Assembly (NCBI GenBank): GCA_964576075.1
Contig: CAZNTX010000040.1
Coordinates: forward strand, 1-33,532
Direction of reading: 5' to 3'
From: Thermohalobaculum sp964576075
Lineage (GTDB): Bacteria; Pseudomonadota; Alphaproteobacteria; Rhodobacterales; Rhodobacteraceae
DNA: 33,532 bases
The notes below the pieces were generated by a model that was not told the origin of the DNA, did no database searches, and saw only the letters and a program-made list of their open reading frames with translations. The translations under genes and the position numbers were made by a program. Of this stretch, positions 16,299 through 24,388 are shown piece after piece (within the stretch, counting starts at the first letter, position 1; each line of letters opens with the position of its first letter).

Positions 16299-16310
16299 GC
16301 TCGAACGAGC
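16299..16310. promoter_or_regulatory. Putative DeoR operator, distal copy
   Basis: The second perfect copy of GCTCGAACGAGC (TGCTCGAACGAGCA when extended) has its centre 42 bp from the first, four helical turns away, so both copies face the same side of the DNA. It lies just outside the 3' end of the glycosyltransferase gene. Confidence 0.6.
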
Positions 16311-16321
16311 AGGCGGGCCGC

Positions 16322-17386
16322 TCAGCCCTCCCCGGCGCCGACCCTCGCGGGATCGGAGCGCAGCGCCCGCGGCAGGAGCCCCTTGGCCTCGAGCGCGCGC
16401 GCCCCGAGCGCAGGCAGGAGCCCGCGCCCGTGGCGGAGGAACGCCGCGAGCGCCGCGCGGGGGCCGCGCCCGGAGAGCGAGAGCGCGCGGGCGGCGAGCT
16501 GCGCGGTCTGCCGGCGGAGCCAGGGGCCGTGCTCCGGCGTGCGGGCGAGGTCGTGCGCGAGCATCGCCCGGAGCCCCTCGAAGAGCGCGCGCTCGCCCTG
16601 CGGATCGAGCCGGGCCTGCCCGAAATAGGCGTCGCGAAACGGGGCGAGGGCGTCGAAGACGGCCGCCGGCAGGTCGCGTGCCTGCACCCGCTCGGCGATG
16701 CGGCGGGCCTCGCCCTGCATGGCGGCCCATTTCTGCGCGGTGATCGAGCCGCCATGCTCGCGATAGTCGAACAGCGCCTCGGGCAGGCAGGCGACGCGCT
16801 CGGTCTCGGTCAGCCGGGCGAGCAGGTCGTAGTCCTCGGAGACGGTGAAGGCCGGGTCGTAGCGCCAGGACCAGCCGTCTGCGCGGAACAGGAAGGTCGG
16901 GTGGCGGAAGGCCATGGCGCTGCGCAGGATCCAGCGGGCGTGGAACGGGGTCTGCGCGCGAACGCTCGTCTTGAGCACGCGGCCCGCCCGGTCGATATGG
17001 CGCGCGCTGCAGCCGACGAGGACGATCTCGGGGTTGGCGTCGAGGAAGGCGGCCTGCCGCGCGAGCCGGGTGGGCGCGCAGAGATCGTCCGCGTCCATCC
17101 GCGCGACATAGGCGCCGCGGACCTGCGCGAGCCCGAAATTGAGCGCGCCGGGCAGGCGGAGATTGCGCTCGGGGCGGAGAATGCGCAGACGCGGGTCCTC
17201 GGCGGCGAGGCGGGCGAGGATCTCGGGGGTGGCGTCGGTGGAGGCGTCGTCCACCACGAGGATCTCGATCTCTCGCAGCGTCTGCGCCATCACGCTGCGG
17301 AGCGCGCTCTCCACGAACTCGGCGCCGTTGTGGACCGGCAGGAGAACGGAGACCCGAGGCGCGGGCTCTCGGACGGCGCGATGCAT
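16322..17386 (-). CDS. Family 2 glycosyltransferase
   Basis: A 354-residue inverting GT-A glycosyltransferase, presumably cytoplasmic or membrane-associated, building a surface polysaccharide. VSVLLPVHNGAEFVESALRS (12-31) and ILVVDDASTD (42-51) form the nucleotide-sugar fold, MDADD at 97-101 holds the DxD metal motif, and SEDYDLL (183-189) supplies the catalytic-base region. No membrane helix is evident. I chose the ATG at 17386; the frame is open far upstream but the sequence there is the antisense-like shadow of the large gene. It lies 128 bp downstream of the SGNH esterase gene on the same strand. Sugar specificity cannot be told. Confidence 0.9.
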   Translation of the reverse strand: MHRAVREPAPRVSVLLPVHNGAEFVESALRSVMAQTLREIEILVVDDASTDATPEILARLAAEDPRLRILRPERNLRLPGALNFGLAQVRGAYVARMDADDLCAPTRLARQAAFLDANPEIVLVGCSARHIDRAGRVLKTSVRAQTPFHARWILRSAMAFRHPTFLFRADGWSWRYDPAFTVSEDYDLLARLTETERVACLPEALFDYREHGGSITAQKWAAMQGEARRIAERVQARDLPAAVFDALAPFRDAYFGQARLDPQGERALFEGLRAMLAHDLARTPEHGPWLRRQTAQLAARALSLSGRGPRAALAAFLRHGRGLLPALGARALEAKGLLPRALRSDPARVGAGEG

Positions 17387-17413
17387 CGGCAGGAGCCCCT
17401 CCGCCTCCGTGGG

Positions 17414-17450
17414 GCGCCCCGGGGAGGCGCAAGGCCCGCCCCCGGGGCGC
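17414..17450. promoter_or_regulatory. Perfect 11-bp hairpin between the SGNH-esterase and GT2 genes
   Basis: GCGCCCCGGGG (17414-17424) is repeated inverted at 17440-17450 around a 15-nt loop. A second perfect palindrome, CCGGGCGCGCGCCCGG, follows at 17474-17489. There is no T run. It is probably a 3'-end or attenuation structure for the large gene transcribed on the minus strand. Confidence 0.45.
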
Positions 17451-17514
17451 GTCGTCGCCGGCGGGTGTATCGCCCGGGCGCGCGCCCGGCAAGCGCGAAG
17501 CCCGCCGGGCGCCC

Positions 17515-20500
17515 TCAGAGCTGGGTGCGGAAGGAATGCGCCTTCATCCGGCCCGCCCACCACTGGATCTCGGAGCGGCGGTGGATCGCGCTGTCGCCGT
17601 CGACATACATCAGCCCGTAGACCCGGCCGGAGGTCAGCACGGTGTTGCCGATCACGAGATTGCCGCGCTGCGCCGGGATGTCGACCGCGGCGGGGATGTC
17701 CTCGTGGTGGTTCCAGGCCCAGGTGTTGAAGGCCATGCCGAAGCTGCTCTCCGGCACGTCCGCGCCGAAGCGGAAGATCTGGACGTGCTTCTCCAGCATG
17801 AGCTGGGAGATCGTCAGCCCCGACTGGACGAACTGGTTGAAGCCGCCGCCGAAGCTGACCGCGTTGTCGTCGTAATAGAGGATCGGGATGTCGGAGGAAG
17901 CGAGGCGCGCGCGCCACATCAGCGGGTCGGTGCCGTTCCAGACGAAGGCGGTGGTCTCGAGCGAGGCGGGCTTGTCCCAATCGGCGCAGGCCAGCATCGC
18001 GACGAAGCGGGAGGAGTCCCCGACCTCTGCGTCCGTCGCCATGCTCGCCCCGGCGAAGTCGAGATAATGGGCCCCGTCCGCGTCCTGGCGGAGGCGGGGG
18101 AGCGGCGCCGTCTGATAGACCGTGTCGGCGACGAAATCGGCCCGGCCCATGCGCCCGGTCCAGGTCGCGACCGTCTCGCCGAGGGCGGCGGGCTGGCCGG
18201 CGGCGTTGAGGCAATATTGCGGCTCGACGATCCAGTAGTCCCCGGCGGTGCTCGCGAGGCGCACCGCCGGGGTCGCCGGGCGGGGCTGGAGCCAGGCGGT
18301 CTTCGGCCGGGTCTCCGGCGTGTAGGTCTTGGCGGTGTAGACGACCGGCAGGCCGAGGCCGCCCTCGTGCGGCCCCTTGATGCGGGGGATGCCCTTCCAG
18401 AGCTCGGCCGTGTCGACGAAGGGGCGGCCATAGCCGAGCTGGTCGCCGGCGAGATAGAGGACGTCCGTCCCGAGCTCCCAGGTCCCGCCGTCCGCCTTGC
18501 GCCCGTGGACGATCCCGGCGGCGGCGTCGGCGACGGTCCATTCCGCGGCGCTGCGGCTCGGGAACTCGTCAGAGGGCTGCCAGGTGTCGAAGCCCGCGAC
18601 CGTGGAGACGCCATCGGGCGCCGTGCCGCCCGCCTCGATCCACTCGGTGGTCAGATCCCCGCTCGCCCCGGCCTTGTCGATCTGCACGACGATGGTGGTG
18701 AGGTCCGGCGTGATCGAGACCGAGGAGATGAACGGGTCCGCCTGCACCGCGGCGCCGGCCTCGCGGGCGAAGAGCACCATGTCGCGCCGGCAGGCGCGCT
18801 CGGCGCTCGCATCGTCGCCGGCATGCCCGCCATCGCGCAGCCGGTCCGACTTCAGCGGGCCGAGGCGGTAGCCGTTGTCGAGGCCGTATTGCTCCCAGAT
18901 GCGGTTCTCGCGGACATACCATTCCCGGATCGCGCCGCGGCGGGCGCGGGCGACGGTCGGCTCCATGTCGCTCGAGGGCCAGTCCGGATCGCCGTAGGGG
19001 GTGCCGGGGCTGTAGATGTCGTCCGGCGGCGACCAGCCGTCCGAGCGGGAGAGGACGACGCCCATGCCCGCGGGCCAGGGCGCGCCGTCGCGCAGATAGT
19101 GGTCGAGCGCGCCCGCCCGCCAGTTCCCGTCGACGAACTCGTCGAGCCGGTCGGCGGTGGTGATCGAGGGATACCAGTGCAGGAGATGCGAGGTGCCGGC
19201 CGCCCCCACCACCTCGGTCACGCGGAGGATGTCGGACCAGGCGCGCCCCGGGGTCGCGTCGTCGACCAGCTCGATATAGCCCGCGCCGTTCACGCCGAAG
19301 TTCACGACCATCGCCGGCACGCCCGACCAGAGCCCCCACTCCTCCGCCGCACCGGCGAGCGCGGCGCGGTAGCTGCGGCCGTCGTCGAGACGCCAGGCGT
19401 GGACGTTGCCGGTCCCCTCCTCGTAGCGCAGCACGTCGAGCCCGGCATAGGTCACCGGCCCCGGCGCCGCCGGCACCCGGCCGCCAGGGCGCCGGCCCCA
19501 ACAGGTGTTGAGGTTCGACTGCCCCCACATCGGGAAGACGAAGCCCGCCCCGCAATTGGCGCGGCTGCGCTGCAGGAGGGCGGGCTCGGCCGCGGCGCGC
19601 AGCTCGAGATGCGCCCAGCCGCCGGTGCAGAGCGCCATGTCGAGCGTCGCGGCCCAGGCGCCGCCGCCGGAGAGGTCCACTCCGAGCGGCGTCCAGTCGG
19701 CATGGACCGTGCCGTCGGGATAGACCATGCGCGCCTCGAGATCGCCCGCGAGCCCCGCGGAGCGGCCGGAAAGCGCGACCGGCGCCGTGGTCCCGCCGGG
19801 AAGCGCGCCCCAGACCTGCCCGTCCAGGATCGGGTCGAGCGAGAGCCGCCCGCCCGCCCCGTCCGCCGCCGGGACGAGATCGGAGCCCGCGGCGAGGGCG
19901 CCCCCGCCCTGCTTGGTCCAGGCCGGCAGCGCGTCGCCGGTGGCCCAGGGCGCGGGGCCGTGGCTCGCCGCCGCCGGATCGTCGAGCCGGCGGGCGAGGC
20001 GCCAGGCGGCCGGGTCGGTCTCCGCCTCGACGGGCCGGCCGTCGGAGATCGCCGCGAGTGCCGCGTCGCCGAGCGCGCCGTCATGGTGGCCGACGAAGCC
20101 GATCATGCCCGAGAAGCCCGCGCGCAGGGTGTCGGGCGCGAGCGAGCCCGAGGCGCCGCCGCAGCCGACGAGGAAGCCCCCGCCGTCGAGCGTGAGGCCC
20201 GGGAAGCCCGCGGCCGGCGCGGCGCTCGCGATCTTGGCGCCCTCGGAGAAGACGTCGAGCGAGAGGCTCCCCGCGGCGCTGCGGATCGCGACCAGGAGGC
20301 GCGGCGCCGGCAGCCCGGCGGGCAGCGCCGCGACGAGCGCCGTCCCGCCGAGATCGGCGAGCACCTCCGCGCCAGCGCCGTTGGCGAGCCGGCGCAGGCG
20401 GAGCGCGAAATCCCCCGCCCCCGAGGGCAGCGCCGCGTTGCCGAGCACCGCGACGGTCGCCGTCCCCTCCGCGCCGAAGGCGTGCCAGGGCGCCTCCAGG

Positions 20501-20682
20501 ATGGCGACGAAGGCCTCCTCCGCGGCGAGGAGCGGCGCGACGAGCCCCGTCGCCTCGAGATGGGCGAAGCGGCCTGCCTCCATTCCGAGATTGGCGGCGG
20601 GGAAGGCGAGCGAGGCGCTCTCGATCGGGGGGGCGGCCGCTGCGGCGCGCATGGCGGCGAAGAGTCCGGCGGCTGTGCTCAT
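17515..20682 (-). CDS. Large SGNH-hydrolase (SASA-type esterase) protein with LamG-like flanks
   Basis: A 1055-residue protein. The central domain has the sialate O-acetylesterase-type nucleophile motif GQSN (387-390, Ser389), a glycine/asparagine block FGVNGAGY (462-469) and the catalytic pair D617-G-G-H620 (DxxH), so a complete SGNH triad is plausible. The C-terminal third (about 870-1045) has the strand pattern of a LamG/concanavalin-like domain (YLDFAGASM, FVAMLACADW, VYGLMYVDGDSAIHRRSEIQWW). The first 215 residues contain a second, weaker LamG-like region (FVAILEAPWHAF, GMIGFVGHH). No signal peptide is visible, so export would be non-classical. Likely role: deacetylating or remodelling a surface polysaccharide made by the nearby GT2, flippase and ManC; a phage tail-fibre-like origin is the main alternative. 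AGGGAGA precedes the ATG. Confidence 0.85.
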   Translation of the reverse strand: MSTAAGLFAAMRAAAAAPPIESASLAFPAANLGMEAGRFAHLEATGLVAPLLAAEEAFVAILEAPWHAFGAEGTATVAVLGNAALPSGAGDFALRLRRLANGAGAEVLADLGGTALVAALPAGLPAPRLLVAIRSAAGSLSLDVFSEGAKIASAAPAAGFPGLTLDGGGFLVGCGGASGSLAPDTLRAGFSGMIGFVGHHDGALGDAALAAISDGRPVEAETDPAAWRLARRLDDPAAASHGPAPWATGDALPAWTKQGGGALAAGSDLVPAADGAGGRLSLDPILDGQVWGALPGGTTAPVALSGRSAGLAGDLEARMVYPDGTVHADWTPLGVDLSGGGAWAATLDMALCTGGWAHLELRAAAEPALLQRSRANCGAGFVFPMWGQSNLNTCWGRRPGGRVPAAPGPVTYAGLDVLRYEEGTGNVHAWRLDDGRSYRAALAGAAEEWGLWSGVPAMVVNFGVNGAGYIELVDDATPGRAWSDILRVTEVVGAAGTSHLLHWYPSITTADRLDEFVDGNWRAGALDHYLRDGAPWPAGMGVVLSRSDGWSPPDDIYSPGTPYGDPDWPSSDMEPTVARARRGAIREWYVRENRIWEQYGLDNGYRLGPLKSDRLRDGGHAGDDASAERACRRDMVLFAREAGAAVQADPFISSVSITPDLTTIVVQIDKAGASGDLTTEWIEAGGTAPDGVSTVAGFDTWQPSDEFPSRSAAEWTVADAAAGIVHGRKADGGTWELGTDVLYLAGDQLGYGRPFVDTAELWKGIPRIKGPHEGGLGLPVVYTAKTYTPETRPKTAWLQPRPATPAVRLASTAGDYWIVEPQYCLNAAGQPAALGETVATWTGRMGRADFVADTVYQTAPLPRLRQDADGAHYLDFAGASMATDAEVGDSSRFVAMLACADWDKPASLETTAFVWNGTDPLMWRARLASSDIPILYYDDNAVSFGGGFNQFVQSGLTISQLMLEKHVQIFRFGADVPESSFGMAFNTWAWNHHEDIPAAVDIPAQRGNLVIGNTVLTSGRVYGLMYVDGDSAIHRRSEIQWWAGRMKAHSFRTQL

Positions 20683-20820
20683 CGGCAGGTCTCCCTCTGG
20701 GTCGGGTCGGGCCCGGCGGCGCGCCCGCGGGCCGGGAGAGGATCGGAGCGGCGCATCGGGCGCTCTGGCTGGCCGGGCGCGCGCCGCGGCCTTGGTCGGC
20801 TCTGCCTATCCCAGTTCCGT

Positions 20821-21565
20821 AAAATTTATCTGAATTTCGCGGGGGCGGCGCGGCTCTTCGGCCTCGATCCGCTGGTGGCGGCGCGCGCGGCGAGCCTCCT
20901 CCTCTGGGGGGGGGGCCTTCTTCTACAACGCGCTGCGCCTCGCCGCCACGCTGCACCGGCCGAGCGTCGAATGCGTCGCCGTCTTCCTCGCCAGCTCCGA
21001 GCTCTATCTCCACGAGTTCGCGACGCCCCTGCCGGTTACCCTGGCCCTCGCGCTCGGCCTCGCGGGGATCGGGCTCGCCCTCGCCGCGGTCGCGTTCGGC
21101 GCGGAACTCGCCCGGCGGCAGTATCTCGGGATCGGCGCGGGCGCGGTCTTCGCGCAGGACCCGAGCTGGTATTTCGGCACGCTCAAGACCCGGCTCGACC
21201 CGGTGTTCTGGATGAAGCTCGTCAAGCGCACGGCGGGCGACAGCTTCGCGAGCCTGCCCGCGGGGCCCGCGGTGATCTCCGGCTGGCTGGTCTTCGCCAA
21301 TGTCTACGCGCTGCACGACCACTCCCAGCTCCCCGGGGCCTTCTTCGCGATCCTGATCGTCGCCGTCCTGCTCGCCGAAGGGGAAGCCGCGTTGCCGAAG
21401 GCGCGCGGGCGGGCGGTCAATGCGGCCCTCCTGCTCGCCCTGCCGGTCCTTCTCCTCTCGGGCGAGAGCAAGCGGGCGCTCGCGCTGCGGCCGGAGGATG
21501 CCGCGCCCGGGCTCACGCGCCTCGGGCTCCGCGCGCATTGGCTGCTCCTGCCCCGGGCCGAGTGA
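20821..21565 (+). pseudogene. Membrane-protein gene, frameshifted at a G10 tract and with unresolved 5' end
   Basis: Two reading frames join into one coherent membrane protein only if one G is removed from the tract at 20906-20915. Upstream frame: KIYLNFAGAARLFGLD then LVAARAASLLLWGG. Downstream frame: AFFYNALRLAATLHRPS continuing to the stop at 21565, with hydrophobic segments LPVTLALALGLAGIGLALA, AVISGWLVFANVYAL, AFFAILIVAVLLAEG and VNAALLLALPVLLLSG. From the GTG at 20875 the repaired product would be 229 residues. No ATG or clear RBS exists upstream, so the 5' end may be missing. I do not recognise a family; the position between the esterase and flippase suggests a polysaccharide-related membrane protein. 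Options are a phase-variable gene, a recent pseudogene or a sequencing error. Confidence 0.6.
20906..20915 (+). repeat. G10 homopolymer (possible slippage site)
   Basis: Ten consecutive G within the membrane-protein gene. Nine G would fuse the two protein-like frames. Tracts this long are prone to polymerase slippage and are typical of contingency loci for surface structures. Confidence 0.7.
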
Positions 21566-21581
21566 GCGGGCGCCGCGCCGT

Positions 21582-23120
21582 TCAGGCCCGCCGCCGCGCC
21601 TTCGCGAGCCGCGCTGAGAGCGCGCCGATCCGGCGGAGCGCGGCGCGGCGCAGGCGCAGATGCTCCGGATCGAGCGCCGGCAGAAGGAGGAACACCGCCC
21701 CCTGCAGCGCGAGCACCGCCGCCCCGGTGAGCATCAGCCGCCAGAGCGCCGCCGCCTCCGCCCAGGGCGCGGCGAGAGAGAGCGCCGCCGCGGCCAGGGC
21801 GGCCGAAAGGGTGTAGGGCGCGGTCATCCGCGCGATCTCGAGCCACCCGATCGCCGTGCCCCGGCAGGCATAGCGGAGCCAGGGCAGCGCCGTGACGATC
21901 GAGACGGCGGCGAGCCCTGCCGCCACCCCCTCGATCCCGTGGCCGAGTCCGACCCCGATGGCGGCGAGGCGCAGCGGCAGGCCGACGAAGAGGAGCCAGC
22001 GGAACACCCGCTCGCTGTTGCCGAGGGAGAGGCAGACCGCGTTGCCCACCAGCGCGGGCCCCGTCGCGAAGAGCCCGATGGCGAGCCAGACCAGCGGCGC
22101 CGTGGCCGGCTCCCATCCGGGTCCGTAGAGGATGCGCACGATCGCCGCGCCCTCGACGACCAGCACCGCGGCCATGCTCGCGCCGAGAAGCGCCATCCCG
22201 CCGGAGAGGTCGAGCAGCATCCGCCGCCAGGGCTCCGGCTCGTCCTGCAGCCGGCTGAGCACCGGCAGCACGCTGCCGTTGACCGGCGCGAGCAGGCGCG
22301 AGGCCATCCCGATCGCGTTGAAGGCCCGCGTGTAGAAGCCGAGCGGGACGGCGCCGGAATGCCAGCCGATCAGGAAATTGGGCGCATGGGTCTGCAGGAA
22401 ATGCACGAAGCCCGCCCCGGCGAGGTTGAGCCCGAAGCGCAGCGCGTCGCGCGCCGGGCGGAAATCGGCGACGAGGCTCGGCAGCCAGCCGGTCGCGACG
22501 AGCGCGGCGGCCGTCGTCGCGGCGGAGGCGACGAGCCATTGCACCGCGAGCGCCCAGTAGCCGATCTCCGTCGTCGCCGCGAGCGCGACCGCGACGGCGC
22601 CTCCGAGGATCTGCCCGACGATCCCGCAGGCCTGATGCGCCCCCCAGCGCAAGCCCCGGCGCAGGAGCGCCATGTTCTGCACGCCGAGCGCGGAGAGCAG
22701 CGGCACCGCGCCGAAGACCGCGACCAGCGCCTCGACCCGCGGCTCGCCATAGAGCGCCGCGAGCAGCGGCGCGAGCCCGAGGCAGGCGAGGAACCCCACC
22801 CCCGCGAGCCCCAGATTCACCAGAAACAGCCCGCTCGCCATCTCCTGGTTGATGCTGCGCGCCTGCACGAGCGCGCGCGAGAGGCCGAACTCGCTGAACA
22901 GCTGCACGAGCCCGATCACCGGCAGCGCCATCGCCACGAGGCCGAAATCCTCCGGCGTCAGCAGCCGGGCGAGGGCGGCGGTGGTGGCGAGCTGGACGAG
23001 GATGGAGACCGCCTGACCGACGGTGTTGACCGAGGCGCCGCGGACGAGCTGGCCGCCGCTCGCCACCGCGCGGTCCGGCTCGGCCGCCGCCAGGGCCCGT
23101 CTGTTGCGCTCCGCTCGCAT
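21582..23120 (-). CDS. Wzx-type polysaccharide flippase (MOP superfamily)
   Basis: 512 residues from the ATG at 23120, with 12-14 predicted membrane helices, of the lipopolysaccharide/oligosaccharide flippase family that moves lipid-linked glycan units across the inner membrane. Family-typical stretches are VRGASVNTVGQAVSILVQLATTA at the N-terminus, LLTPEDFGLVAMALPVIGL (about 55-73), FGLSRALVQARSI, GFYTRAFNAIGM and RILYGPGWEPA. A TTG five codons upstream is possible, but the ATG is preferred. It converges on the broken membrane-protein gene with a 16-bp gap. Together with GT2, the SGNH protein and ManC it indicates synthesis of an exported polysaccharide. Confidence 0.92.
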   Translation of the reverse strand: MRAERNRRALAAAEPDRAVASGGQLVRGASVNTVGQAVSILVQLATTAALARLLTPEDFGLVAMALPVIGLVQLFSEFGLSRALVQARSINQEMASGLFLVNLGLAGVGFLACLGLAPLLAALYGEPRVEALVAVFGAVPLLSALGVQNMALLRRGLRWGAHQACGIVGQILGGAVAVALAATTEIGYWALAVQWLVASAATTAAALVATGWLPSLVADFRPARDALRFGLNLAGAGFVHFLQTHAPNFLIGWHSGAVPLGFYTRAFNAIGMASRLLAPVNGSVLPVLSRLQDEPEPWRRMLLDLSGGMALLGASMAAVLVVEGAAIVRILYGPGWEPATAPLVWLAIGLFATGPALVGNAVCLSLGNSERVFRWLLFVGLPLRLAAIGVGLGHGIEGVAAGLAAVSIVTALPWLRYACRGTAIGWLEIARMTAPYTLSAALAAAALSLAAPWAEAAALWRLMLTGAAVLALQGAVFLLLPALDPEHLRLRRAALRRIGALSARLAKARRRA

Positions 23121-23183
23121 GCCGTCCGGGACCAAGCTCCGCCGCGCTCGGGCGCGGCGCCTGCGGCCCGCCCCGACACTGCG

Positions 23184-23212
23184 CTCCTAGCCGCTCCCCT
23201 GCGCCCCGGCAA
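23184..23212 (-). promoter_or_regulatory. Predicted promoter of the flippase gene
   Basis: On the minus strand TTGCCG (23212-23207) and TAGGAG (23189-23184) are separated by 17 bp, about 65 bp before the flippase ATG. Confidence 0.45.
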
Positions 23213-23249
23213 TGCGGCGAAACCGGCGATGGGTGCCGATCTGCAGGCT

Positions 23250-23277
23250 TTGCGGATCGCACGGGACGCGCCATAAG
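23250..23277 (+). promoter_or_regulatory. Possible promoter of the cyclophilin-DUF4214 gene
   Basis: TTGCGG (23250-23255), a 16-bp spacer and CATAAG (23272-23277) precede the GTG start by about 35 bp. The match is moderate. It is divergent from the flippase promoter. Confidence 0.35.
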
Positions 23278-23311
23278 GCGGAATCGAAGGCTGCGAGAGG
23301 AGGCCCAGGCC

Positions 23312-24349
23312 GTGGAAGACCTAGATCCCGAGAACCTGCTGATCATCGAGCTCGCGACCGGCGAGATCCGGATCGAGCTGTTCGCCGACGTCGCGCCCCT
23401 GCATGTCGAGCGGATCAAGACCCTCGCCCGCGAAGGGGAGTACGACAACGTCGCCTTCCACCGGGTGATCGAGGGCTTCGTCGCGCAGGCGGGCGACGTG
23501 CAGTTCGGCGATCTCGAGGACGGCTACGACCCGGACCGCGTGGGCGAGGGCGGCTCGGAGCTGGACAACGTGCCGGCGGAGTTCTCCGACATCCCCTTCG
23601 AGCGCGGCATCGTCGGCATGGCCCGCTCGGGCGACCCCTTGGCCCAGCTCGGCTTTCCCGAGCGCGAGGAGTTCCTGAACTCCGCCAACAGCCAGTTCTT
23701 CATCATGCTCGACGAGGCCAGCTTCCTGAACGGCCGCTACACCGCCTTCGGCGAGGTGGTCGAGGGGATGGACCTCGTCGACGGGATCAAGCTCGGCACC
23801 GGGAACAACGGCGCGGTAGAGGACCCCGACCGGATGGTCTCGGTCTCGGTCTATGCGGATCTCTTCGGCCTCGGGCTCGATGTCGAGGCGGCCCGCCAAG
23901 TCGCCTATCTCTACGAGGCGGCGCTCGACCGCGACGGGGAGATCGACCTGCCCGGGCTGAATTTCTGGATCGACCGGCGCGAGGACGGGCTCACGGTGTT
24001 CGAGCTCTCCGCGAGCTTCCTCGATTCGCCCGAGTTCCAGGCCCGCGCCGAAGCGTTCCTCGGCGACGGCACCGATCTCGACCGGGAGAGCGTGCGCGAC
24101 GACGCCGTGTTCTCCGACGAGGACTACGTTCAATTCCTCTACGAGAACGTGCTCGACCGCGACTTCGACCAGGAGGGCTTCGAGTTCTGGCTCGGCGTGC
24201 TGCAGATCTACGAGGACACGCCCGGGCAGGGCGAGACGGCCCGCGAGCGCCTGCTCGTCAATTTCGCCGAATCGGACGAGAACGTCGACGGCGCGGCCTA
24301 TGTGGAGACGCTCTCGGAGGTCGAGCCCGGGGAGTGGGCCTTCGCCTGA
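23312..24349 (+). CDS. Cyclophilin-type peptidyl-prolyl isomerase fused to a DUF4214 module
   Basis: 345 residues from a GTG with GAGGAGG upstream. Residues 8-180 are a cyclophilin: AFHRVIEGFVAQAGD (48-62) with the catalytic Arg51, and NSANSQFFIML (123-133). Residues 195-345 form a DUF4214 module with two EF-hand-like turns, LDRDGEIDLPGLNFW (205-219) and LDRDFDQEGFEFW (281-293), ending EPGEWAFA. There is no N-terminal signal peptide. DUF4214 occurs in many large exported alphaproteobacterial proteins, so the module probably directs type I-like secretion or surface attachment; that makes this an extracellular foldase by inference. The whole chain is acidic, as RTX-like secreted proteins are. 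The convergent neighbour carries the same tail. Confidence 0.92.
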   Translation: MEDLDPENLLIIELATGEIRIELFADVAPLHVERIKTLAREGEYDNVAFHRVIEGFVAQAGDVQFGDLEDGYDPDRVGEGGSELDNVPAEFSDIPFERGIVGMARSGDPLAQLGFPEREEFLNSANSQFFIMLDEASFLNGRYTAFGEVVEGMDLVDGIKLGTGNNGAVEDPDRMVSVSVYADLFGLGLDVEAARQVAYLYEAALDRDGEIDLPGLNFWIDRREDGLTVFELSASFLDSPEFQARAEAFLGDGTDLDRESVRDDAVFSDEDYVQFLYENVLDRDFDQEGFEFWLGVLQIYEDTPGQGETARERLLVNFAESDENVDGAAYVETLSEVEPGEWAFA

Positions 24350-24355
24350 GCGGAG

Positions 24356-24382
24356 GGCCGCCGCGCAGGGGGCGCGGCGGCC
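24356..24382. terminator. Bidirectional hairpin between convergent DUF4214 genes
   Basis: GGCCGCCGCGC (24356-24366) and GCGCGGCGGCC (24372-24382) form a perfect 11-bp stem with a 5-nt loop, filling the 39-bp gap between two stops. There is no T run, which is common for terminators in such GC-rich DNA, so Rho may assist. Confidence 0.65.
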
Positions 24383-24388
24383 TGGGCC

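Noticed and set aside
16322..18541. A 739-codon frame extending the glycosyltransferase upstream
   Set aside because: GT2 homology begins at 17386; the extension is an out-of-frame reading of the large esterase gene plus the intergenic hairpins.
17536..21816. A 1426-codon plus-strand open frame opposite the SGNH-esterase gene
   Set aside because: Its translation is an Arg/Gly/Ala/His-rich shadow of the minus-strand gene, caused by high third-position GC. It runs across several unrelated genes and intergenic DNA, and has no RBS or domain. Only its short end at 20821-20914 is kept as part of the broken membrane-protein gene.
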